A stretch of DNA of 64,000 nucleotides from Candidatus Nitrotoga sp. CP45 (lineage in GTDB: Bacteria; Pseudomonadota; Gammaproteobacteria; Burkholderiales; Gallionellaceae), in NCBI GenBank assembly GCA_003402375.1, contig QFXJ01000040.1:62001-126000 (forward strand), read 5' to 3'. This document shows, in pieces, positions 57,376 to 64,000 of this stretch; positions within the stretch are counted from its first letter, which is position 1; each line of letters starts with the position of its first letter. A model generated the notes under the pieces. That model made no database searches and was not told the origin of the DNA. It saw only the letters and a program-made list of their open reading frames with translations. Made by a program: the position numbers and the translations under genes.

Positions 57376-57861
57376 ATGGAAACCGGCACTCCCCAGTCGT
57401 TGGCAGATATACCAGCTGAACCAGGCAGCTCAGATGCACAAACTCAAGCCAGATATACCATTTCGGCGGATGGAAGCGAAGTCGCTGACAGTAAAACCGG
57501 GCTGATCTGGCGACGCTGTCCAGAAGGCATGACGGCCAGCTCCACTGGCTGCAGTGGGGTTGCCGCCGCGTATACCTGGGAGCAGTCACTGGCTTTGGCC
57601 AACGACGTAGCGTCGATTGATGGCAAGCCATGGCGTCTGCCTGATGTAAAGGAGCTTTCAAGCATTGTCGATGCCAGCTTCGGAAATCCAGCAATTGACA
57701 CCCACGCTTTTCCGGGGACACCTGCAACGCCTTTCTGGTCCGCTTCGCCGGTGGAGAATAATCCGTTAAAGGCTTGGTACGTCATGTTCTATGGTGGCTT
57801 CATGAACACTTATGTCTGTGGCGGTAAGCTTCAAGTGCGCTTAGTACGTTCCGGTCAGTAA
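57376..57861 (+). CDS. DUF1566 protein, paralogue 2
   Basis: 161 aa, the same single domain as at 40.6 kb: EVADSKTGLIWRRCPEG, AYTWEQSLALANDVA, WRLPDVKELSSIVD, VRLVRSGQ. Strong AAGGAGAG ribosome site. No signal peptide. It stands 185 nt ahead of paralogue 3. Function unknown. Confidence 0.87.
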   Translation: METGTPQSLADIPAEPGSSDAQTQARYTISADGSEVADSKTGLIWRRCPEGMTASSTGCSGVAAAYTWEQSLALANDVASIDGKPWRLPDVKELSSIVDASFGNPAIDTHAFPGTPATPFWSASPVENNPLKAWYVMFYGGFMNTYVCGGKLQVRLVRSGQ

Positions 57862-57996
57862 TGCGCAGTGCGGGTGGACGGTGCGGAACGAAGCGACTCT
57901 GGAGTAGAATCCAACATTGACAAGATATTGTGATTATTTTACAAATACGTGTTCTCTAAAATCGTTGCAGTAATTATTGATGTTTTTGTGAAAACG

Positions 57997-58017
57997 CAGT
58001 TAACTCCCTGTTAACTG
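57997..58017. promoter_or_regulatory. Perfect palindrome upstream of DUF1566 paralogue 3
   Basis: CAGTTAAC-TCCCT-GTTAACTG, 8-bp arms, 29 nt before the start of paralogue 3. Placement suits an operator or an RNA hairpin near the ribosome site. Confidence 0.5.
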
Positions 58018-58046
58018 ATAATTAATTGATAGAAAGAAGATTAAAT

Positions 58047-58508
58047 ATGCAGAATGAAACCGATAACTCCCAGCCGCAGGCAGACAGCCCAAATGAGCAA
58101 CCAGTAGCACGATTTGTCATTTCTGAGGACGGGACTGAAGTAACAGATAACAAAACGGGCCTAATCTGGCGACGTTGCCCTGAAGGCATGACAGCAAGTG
58201 TTGATGGCTGCACGGGTATACCCGGCGTTTATAATTTGGAAGAGGCATTGGCGTTGGCTAAAAACGAAGCAAAGGCCACACGCCAAGCTTGGCGCTTGCC
58301 TAAAGTAGAAGAGCTGTCGAGCATTGTGGATATGAGCCGCAGAGATCCGTCGATTGACACAGATGTCTTTCCAGGAACACCAGGCTCTGCTTTTTTTACA
58401 TCTTCGCCAGATGGCGCCCTATCCTGGTTTGTTAGCTTCTACGTTGGTAAGGTGTTTAGTGAATACAACGCTGTCCCTAATCACGTTAGGTTAGTGCGTT
58501 CTAGTTAA
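58047..58508 (+). CDS. DUF1566 protein, paralogue 3
   Basis: 153 aa from the Met at 58047, preceded by AGAAAGAAG; an upstream Met at 58026 lacks a ribosome site. Same motifs: EVTDNKTGLIWRRCPEG, YNLEEALALAKNEA, WRLPKVEELSSIVD, VRLVRSS. It resembles paralogues 1 and 2 over the full length. Confidence 0.87.
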   Translation: MQNETDNSQPQADSPNEQPVARFVISEDGTEVTDNKTGLIWRRCPEGMTASVDGCTGIPGVYNLEEALALAKNEAKATRQAWRLPKVEELSSIVDMSRRDPSIDTDVFPGTPGSAFFTSSPDGALSWFVSFYVGKVFSEYNAVPNHVRLVRSS

Positions 58509-58884
58509 TGAATTGTGAGTTATTTAGTGTCGGGACAAGAAGATGCCAAGTCTCTCAGCTTATGCAAATTAACTAATGTCTCCCGAATTGAACTAACTGT
58601 AATCAATTGTGTATGAAAATTGTCAATAACACGGCTTGTATGTAAAAAGTATGAGCCGTGGTTGTAATAGACCATATGATTCGTTATTAATGAATATGGA
58701 AGATGCGTTCGATGATAAGTAGAAAAAAATCTCAGGTAATGAATATCCCTTAAAACATACCGTCCTTAAATCTCCTTTTAATCTTTGTTGGAGTCCTTGC
58801 GATGCGCCTTGACCCCCGGTCGTTCTCCCCCCCAGTTTGGCAGTTGCATCGATTGGCCAATGTCACTTACCCAGTAAACATAAC
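58509..58884. other. Spacer after DUF1566 paralogue 3
   Basis: 376 nt. CACGGCT/AGCCGTG (58630-58660) forms a 7-bp hairpin with a 17 nt loop. Nothing else recognised; the AT-rich composition contrasts with the next gene. Confidence 0.4.
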
Positions 58885-59382
58885 ATGAAAGATATGCCCA
58901 TTTTGGGGCTGCCGCTGATCCTGCTGGGTGCCCTGTGGGGAGCTGTCAGTATCGTTCTGCAGTCCTATCAGATGATCAATGCCAAGCGGGATCAGATCAT
59001 GGTGTTTATCGAGTGCAAGAAGGCCTTTGCGGGGAAGATGACAAATGCAGGGGGAGACTTCGTGGCTGCACCGGCCAAAGTGCTCGATCAGTGCCACTCA
59101 TGCTGTTACGGTAAAGAACTCCAGCCGATTGATCTGTATTTATCTAACCTGCTCCCGCTCTCTCTTGGACTCTGTCTGTTCCTCGCCATAGTTTCTTTCG
59201 CTGTCGTGTGTATTCCGGGCTACCTGAATTCAGGCGATGCCGATTTTATGCGCAGAGTGCGTCGGATTAGCTGGATCACCGCATCGCTGCCGCTTTTCTC
59301 GCTGTTCGCTTTCACCGCAGGCACACTTTTCGACGTCTATACCTTTCTGTTTAAGCTAGGCGACTGGGTCTTGTTGAAATGA
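58885..59382 (+). CDS. Hypothetical membrane protein
   Basis: 165 aa from the Met at 58885 (an upstream Met at 58837 is possible). Three hydrophobic helices at about 5-30, 87-112 and 130-155, with a Cys-bearing loop (DQCHSCCYGKE) between the first two. It overlaps the hydrolase gene by 4 nt. No family recognised. Confidence 0.7.
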   Translation: MKDMPILGLPLILLGALWGAVSIVLQSYQMINAKRDQIMVFIECKKAFAGKMTNAGGDFVAAPAKVLDQCHSCCYGKELQPIDLYLSNLLPLSLGLCLFLAIVSFAVVCIPGYLNSGDADFMRRVRRISWITASLPLFSLFAFTAGTLFDVYTFLFKLGDWVLLK

Positions 59383-60341
59383 GACCAAGTTTTATTTTAG
59401 CGGCCACACGGTGGTTTATGACACTGTTTGGCGGCATTGTGTTAGCCATTAACTCCGGCTGCGCTGTCCTTGACAAGAGCACACCTGCTTGGCGGGATTA
59501 CCCGGCAACCTTGAAAGATGAGCCGCGCATCGATTTGCACGTGGAGGCGTCAGGTTCGGGTAAACCCATATTGCTAATTCACGGCTTCGGCAACAGCATC
59601 TATGTGTGGCGTCATTTGACCCCCGCACTGGCTCAACAAAACCGGGTGATTGCAATTGACCTGAAGGGTTTTGGCGACTCTCCAAAGCCGGCCGACGAGC
59701 GTTATTCTGTCTATGAACAGGCACGGTTAATCCGCGATTATGTAGTGGATAACGACCTGAAAGATGTAACTATTGTGGGGCACTCCCTAGGCGGCGGTAT
59801 TGCGCTGGTGGCCTCGCTCTACCTGCAACAGTCGGCTCCCGGTCGTCAGAGAGGCTTGGTGCTGATCGACGGTATCGCTTACCCGCAGCGCATGCCCATG
59901 TTCATTCGTTTGCTTGCAACCCCTGTACTTGGGCCGTTGGCCGTGAGATTGATTCCACCTGAAATTCAAATTCGAGAGGTGATGAAATTAGTGTATGCAA
60001 AAAATTCGGCAGTGCCTGAGGATGCAGTTAAGGTTTACGCCAAGGCCTTGAAGACACCTGAGGGACGTCATGCCGCAGTAACCAGCGCGCGTCAGATCCA
60101 GCCGCCGGACCTGGAAGATTTATCTCTACAGTATCCAAGCCTCCGGGTGCCGACTCTCATTGTTTGGGGTAAGCAGGATAGGATTGTCCCGGTTAGCGTC
60201 GGTGAGCGACTTCATCAGGCGATCCCCGACTCACAGTTGTTTGTGATCGATGATAGCGGTCACTCTCCAGCGGAAGAGCGGCCGCAGGTGCTCCTACCTT
60301 TAGTGGAGTCATTCCTGCGTTATCCTGAGACGACAGATTAA
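59379..60341 (+). CDS. Alpha/beta hydrolase, predicted lipoprotein
   Basis: 320 aa. A lipobox-like INSGC near residue 28 follows a hydrophobic N terminus. The nucleophile elbow is GHSLGGG, the oxyanion region HGFGNS, the acid Asp in WGKQDRIVP and the His in DDSGHSPAEE. Cap region at about 165-240. Substrate unknown. Translationally coupled to the membrane protein before it. Confidence 0.88.
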   Translation: MRPSFILAATRWFMTLFGGIVLAINSGCAVLDKSTPAWRDYPATLKDEPRIDLHVEASGSGKPILLIHGFGNSIYVWRHLTPALAQQNRVIAIDLKGFGDSPKPADERYSVYEQARLIRDYVVDNDLKDVTIVGHSLGGGIALVASLYLQQSAPGRQRGLVLIDGIAYPQRMPMFIRLLATPVLGPLAVRLIPPEIQIREVMKLVYAKNSAVPEDAVKVYAKALKTPEGRHAAVTSARQIQPPDLEDLSLQYPSLRVPTLIVWGKQDRIVPVSVGERLHQAIPDSQLFVIDDSGHSPAEERPQVLLPLVESFLRYPETTD

Positions 60342-60463
60342 TGGCCCTCGGCGTTAATCACGCCGCGTATTCATTAAGAATGCCCAGCTGGAAGTTTCTC
60401 GTCCATCGCAGGCAAATTTCTGCGCTGATTCACATTCCGACGGCAATTATTCATTTGCACAAA

Positions 60464-60493
60464 TTGAAGTTGGTACGGGTAAAAACCTATAAA
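60464..60493 (+). promoter_or_regulatory. Sigma-70 promoter of guaB
   Basis: TTGAAG (60464-60469) and TATAAA (60488-60493) with 18 nt spacing, 41 nt before the ATG. Confidence 0.5.
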
Positions 60494-60534
60494 ATGCGAA
60501 TCCATCGGTAATTTTTTGTTAAGGTTGATCTATT

Positions 60535-61995
60535 ATGCGTATCACCCAAAAGGGGCTAACTTTTGACGATGTCTTGCTGATCCCGGCACACTCCAATGTC
60601 TTGCCGCGAGATGTCAGTTTGCGTACCCAGCTTACCCGCAATATTACCTTGAATATTCCTTTGTTATCCGCTGCCATGGATACCGTGACCGAGGCGCGCC
60701 TGGCAATAGCCTTGGCGCAGGAAGGAGGTATCGGCATCATTCACAAAAATATGACCGCCAAGCAGCAGGCTGCTGAGGTATCCAAGGTTAAGCGTTTTGA
60801 AAGTGGCATGGTGAAGGATCCCATCACCGTCACACCCGGGATGACAGTACGCGATGTGCTAAATCTTATTCGCCAGCACAATATTTCAGGATTGCCAGTG
60901 GTGCAGGGTAAGCAGGTGGTCGGTATTGTGACTAACCGCGATTTGCGTTTCGAGAGCAATCTCGATCAACCCATCCAAAATATTATGACGCCGCGGGAAC
61001 GGCTGATTACGGTCAAGGAAAACGCCAGCCGCGAAGAGGCGCGCGGGTTGATGCATCAACATCGAATTGAGCGCGTACTGGTAGTGAATGATGCGTTTGA
61101 GTTGTGTGGCCTGTTTACCGTAAAAGATATTCTCAAGTCCAGCGAACATCCGCTAGCGTGTAAAGATGAACTAGGCCGATTACGTGTGGGAGCCGCGATT
61201 GGCGTGGGCGAGGGCACGGACGAACGCGCCACCCTATTGGCAGAAGCCGGTGTGGATGTCCTCATAGTGGATACCGCACACGGCCATGCGCAGGGCGTAC
61301 TGGACCGTGTTAAGTGGGTAAAGAAGAATTTCCCGAACGTGGATGTGATTGGCGGGAATATTGCTACTGCTACTGCCGCCAAGGCCCTTATGGATCATGG
61401 CGCAGACGGCGTTAAAGTAGGTATTGGCCCCGGTTCGATTTGTACTACGCGCATGGTTGCAGGTATTGGTGTGCCGCAAATATCGGCCATACAGAATGTG
61501 GCGGAAGCATTGCAAGGCTCCGCTATACCACTTATTGCAGATGGTGGAGTGCGTTATTCCGGTGACATCGCAAAAGCGATTGCGGCAGGTGCGCACGTCG
61601 TGATGTTGGGTGGTCTGTTTGCAGGTACGGAAGAAGCGCCTGGTGAGGTGGAGCTGTTCCAGGGCCGTTCTTATAAATCCTATCGTGGCATGGGCAGTTT
61701 AGGCGCGATGCAGCAGGGTTCCAGTGATCGTTATTTTCAGGACAACGAAGCCAATAAAGAAAAATTGGTTCCTGAGGGAGTGGAAGGGCGCGTGCCTTAC
61801 AAGGGTAGCGTGCTGGCGGTTATCCACCAGTTAATGGGTGGTTTGCGTGCCAGTATGGGCTATCTGGGTTGCCCAGATGTCGCCACCATGCACACCAAGG
61901 CTGAGTTTGTGCAAATAACATCTGCCGGTATCCGTGAGTCGCACGTCCACGACGTGCAGATCACCAAGGAAGCACCGAATTACCATATTGATTAG
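60535..61995 (+). CDS. guaB: IMP dehydrogenase
   Basis: NAD-dependent oxidation of IMP to XMP, the committed step to GMP. 486 aa TIM barrel with a pair of CBS domains inserted at about 90-205. The catalytic Cys is in [13 protein letters not shown] and the flap Arg-Tyr in the [12 protein letters not shown] region. guaA follows after 153 nt. Confidence 0.98.
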   Translation: MRITQKGLTFDDVLLIPAHSNVLPRDVSLRTQLTRNITLNIPLLSAAMDTVTEARLAIALAQEGGIGIIHKNMTAKQQAAEVSKVKRFESGMVKDPITVTPGMTVRDVLNLIRQHNISGLPVVQGKQVVGIVTNRDLRFESNLDQPIQNIMTPRERLITVKENASREEARGLMHQHRIERVLVVNDAFELCGLFTVKDILKSSEHPLACKDELGRLRVGAAIGVGEGTDERATLLAEAGVDVLIVDTAHGHAQGVLDRVKWVKKNFPNVDVIGGNIATATAAKALMDHGADGVKVGIGPGSICTTRMVAGIGVPQISAIQNVAEALQGSAIPLIADGGVRYSGDIAKAIAAGAHVVMLGGLFAGTEEAPGEVELFQGRSYKSYRGMGSLGAMQQGSSDRYFQDNEANKEKLVPEGVEGRVPYKGSVLAVIHQLMGGLRASMGYLGCPDVATMHTKAEFVQITSAGIRESHVHDVQITKEAPNYHID

Positions 61996-62148
61996 TCGCT
62001 GTTAGCTATTAGCTGAAGTAAAGATGACTAAATACCATAGGCTGAAAATAGGGTAGAGGCCAATCGAACTGTTTATGGGCTAGCAACAATCGCTGCACCA
62101 ACCTATTAATTAATAATCTACATTTAATAATTTACATCCGATAACTTT

Positions 62149-63714
62149 ATGTCCCGCCAAAAAATTCTGATTCTCGATTTTGGTTCGCAATATACCCAGC
62201 TTATAGCCCGCTGTGTGCGTGAATCTCATGTTTACTGCGAGCTGCATCCTTTCGACGTAGATGATGAATTCATTCGCGACTTCAAGCCGGCTGGCATCAT
62301 TCTTTCGGGCGGCCCCAATTCAGTGACGGAAGGTGATGCCCCGCGTGCACCGCAAGTGGTATTTGAACTGGGCGTGCCGGTGCTAGGTATTTGTTACGGT
62401 ATGCAAACCATGGCCGCGCAATTGGGTGGGGAAGTAGAAGTCGGCCTGGTGCGCGAATTCGGCTATGCGGAAATCCGTGCACGCGGCCATTCAAAATTAT
62501 TTCGCGACATTCAGGATCGTATCAACGAGGCCGGCCACGGCTTGCTGGATGTGTGGATGAGCCACGGCGACAAGGTTACCCTGCTGCCGCCGGGCTTCAC
62601 GGTGATTGCTTCCAATGCAATCACGCAGATTGCCGGTATGGCCGACGAAGCACGCCGTTTCTACTCGGTACAATTTCATCCGGAAGTGACCCACACTCCG
62701 CAAGGCAAGGCGATAATCAGCCGCTTTGTGCATGACATCTGCGGCTGCGGGCAGGATTGGAACATGCCCGATTACATCAGTGAAGCGGTAGAAAAAATCC
62801 GCGCCCAAGTCGGTCAGGAAGAAGTCATCCTCGGCCTGTCTGGCGGAGTGGATTCTTCCGTGGCAGCAGCATTGTTGCATCGGGCCATTGGCACGCAACT
62901 CACCTGCGTATTTGTGGACAATGGCCTGTTGCGCTTGAATGAAGCCAAGCAAGTTATGGAAACTTTTGCTAAAAATCTGGGCGTGAAAGTTATCCACGTT
63001 GATGCTGGCGCAGAATTCATGAAACATTTGGCAGGTGTGTCTGATCCCGAGCAAAAACGCAAAATTATCGGGCGTGAATTTGTCGAAGTATTCCAGCGCG
63101 AAGCCGCCAAATTGCCGCAGGCTAAATGGCTGGCGCAAGGCACCATTTATCCTGACGTGATCGAATCTGCTGGCGCCAAAACCAAAAAGGCACACGCCAT
63201 CAAATCACACCACAACGTCGGCGGCCTGCCCGATACCTTGCATCTTAAGCTGCTGGAACCGTTGCGCGAACTGTTCAAGGACGAAGTGCGCGAACTTGGC
63301 GTGGCGCTCGGCTTGCCGCGCGACATGGTGTATCGCCACCCATTCCCGGGACCGGGGTTGGGTGTGCGCATCCTCGGCGAAGTCAAGCGAGAGTACGCCG
63401 ACTTATTGCGTCGTGCTGATGCAATCTTCATTGAAGAGCTACATACGTCCGGCTGGTATGAGAAAACCGCGCAGGCATTTGTTGTCTTTCTGCCAGTAAA
63501 GTCGGTGGGCGTGATGGGTGATGGCCGCACTTATGAGTGGGTGGTAGCGCTGCGTGCGGTGCAAACGCAGGACTTCATGACCGCACATTGGGCAGAATTG
63601 CCGCATGCCTTGCTAGCCAAAATATCGAACCGCATTATCAACGAAGTGCGAGGCATTAACCGAGTGGTTTATGATATTTCCGGGAAGCCGCCTGCTACTA
63701 TTGAGTGGGAATGA
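62149..63714 (+). CDS. guaA: GMP synthase (glutamine-hydrolysing)
   Basis: Aminates XMP to GMP. 521 aa: class I glutamine amidotransferase domain (Cys in GICYGMQ, His-Glu in FHPEVTH), ATP-pyrophosphatase domain with the P-loop [11 protein letters not shown], and the dimerisation domain ending IEWE. Same strand as guaB, probably one unit. Confidence 0.98.
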   Translation: MSRQKILILDFGSQYTQLIARCVRESHVYCELHPFDVDDEFIRDFKPAGIILSGGPNSVTEGDAPRAPQVVFELGVPVLGICYGMQTMAAQLGGEVEVGLVREFGYAEIRARGHSKLFRDIQDRINEAGHGLLDVWMSHGDKVTLLPPGFTVIASNAITQIAGMADEARRFYSVQFHPEVTHTPQGKAIISRFVHDICGCGQDWNMPDYISEAVEKIRAQVGQEEVILGLSGGVDSSVAAALLHRAIGTQLTCVFVDNGLLRLNEAKQVMETFAKNLGVKVIHVDAGAEFMKHLAGVSDPEQKRKIIGREFVEVFQREAAKLPQAKWLAQGTIYPDVIESAGAKTKKAHAIKSHHNVGGLPDTLHLKLLEPLRELFKDEVRELGVALGLPRDMVYRHPFPGPGLGVRILGEVKREYADLLRRADAIFIEELHTSGWYEKTAQAFVVFLPVKSVGVMGDGRTYEWVVALRAVQTQDFMTAHWAELPHALLAKISNRIINEVRGINRVVYDISGKPPATIEWE

Positions 63715-64000
63715 TTTGAGGTTGTTTGAAGGCTATCGATAACTACTCTGGTTGAAACGCTGAACCGGGTAGGCAAACCGGTCAAATTTGCCATCGGTTA
63801 ATGCACATCTAACTAACCGCCATCTCTCGGCGCGGCGTGCCATCTCCAGGGGAAAACGTGACAGAGAGCCAATCTGACGACGAAAAGTTTTATGGCAGCG
63901 AGGACCGCCACGACGGTGGGCCATGCTACATGGTACCTGGTGATATTCCAGACGGCAAACTGCACACTGCGCTGGGACAGCTTTGCTTTCTGCAATCGGA
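63715..64000. other. Window end, nothing certain
   Basis: 286 nt after guaA. A plus-strand frame opens at a GTG near 63858 and is still open at the window edge, and minus-strand frames overlap it; none shows a motif. Could be the edge of a gene or a mobile element. Confidence 0.25.

Noticed and set aside
57376-58508. Tandem DUF1566 genes as a second cassette array
   Set aside because: No R''/R' pair or attC-like fold was found between or after them; the GTTAAC palindrome at 57997 lacks attC layout.

Overview
The window is a stretch of bacterial chromosome from a betaproteobacterium. The pilMNOPQ-aroKB-dgt block, the ECF sigma / DUF3619 / DUF3106 trio, argS followed by a SPOR protein and dsbA, and the ilvBHC-psd-pssA order are all typical of Nitrosomonadales. 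A member of Gallionellaceae (Gallionella, Sideroxydans or Nitrotoga type) fits best. That placement comes from gene content and order only, without any search.

Layout. 0-8.1 kb (minus strand): type IV pilus assembly genes pilM, N, O, P, Q, a bidirectional terminator, then aroK, aroB and dgt. 8.1-8.9 kb is gene-poor with one possible transposase relic. 8.9-16.6 kb holds an exported ATP-dependent DNA ligase, an SDR oxidoreductase, dsbA, a SPOR protein, argS, a two-receiver protein that has lost both phospho-acceptor aspartates, and the sigma-factor trio. 16.6-21.7 kb (plus) carries branched-chain amino acid synthesis (ilvB, ilvH, ilvC) and phosphatidylethanolamine synthesis (psd, pssA). 21.9-28.4 kb (minus) carries ccmABCDE (including a 56-residue ccmD) and acpP-fabF-pabC-mltG. 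29-33.2 kb holds glycogen phosphorylase and synthase, and 33.4-39 kb a three-gene heavy-metal RND efflux system. A hypothetical gene and a pcm-like methyltransferase follow.

40.6-44.4 kb is the unusual part. It reads as an integron-type cassette cluster with no integrase in the window: attC-like sites, all coding genes on the plus strand, and two decayed copies of an IS1182-like element sitting at cassette ends. One cassette encodes a zinc-ribbon protein of unknown function and one a VOC/glyoxalase-fold protein. The cassette between them contains two sequences that fold as hammerhead ribozymes about 225 nt apart, one of them with every canonical core element. This is the most interesting feature of the window.

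44.6-64 kb returns to ordinary chromosome: a DUF4139 protein, the bfd-bfr iron-storage pair behind a Fur box, queD, an ABC-2 exporter, ppa, an FGGY kinase, a HIT protein, htpG with a clear sigma-32 promoter, a RIO-type kinase, a second VOC protein, two more copies of the DUF1566 protein that lies beside the cassette cluster, a membrane protein/hydrolase pair, and guaB-guaA. No rRNA, tRNA or CRISPR array was seen.
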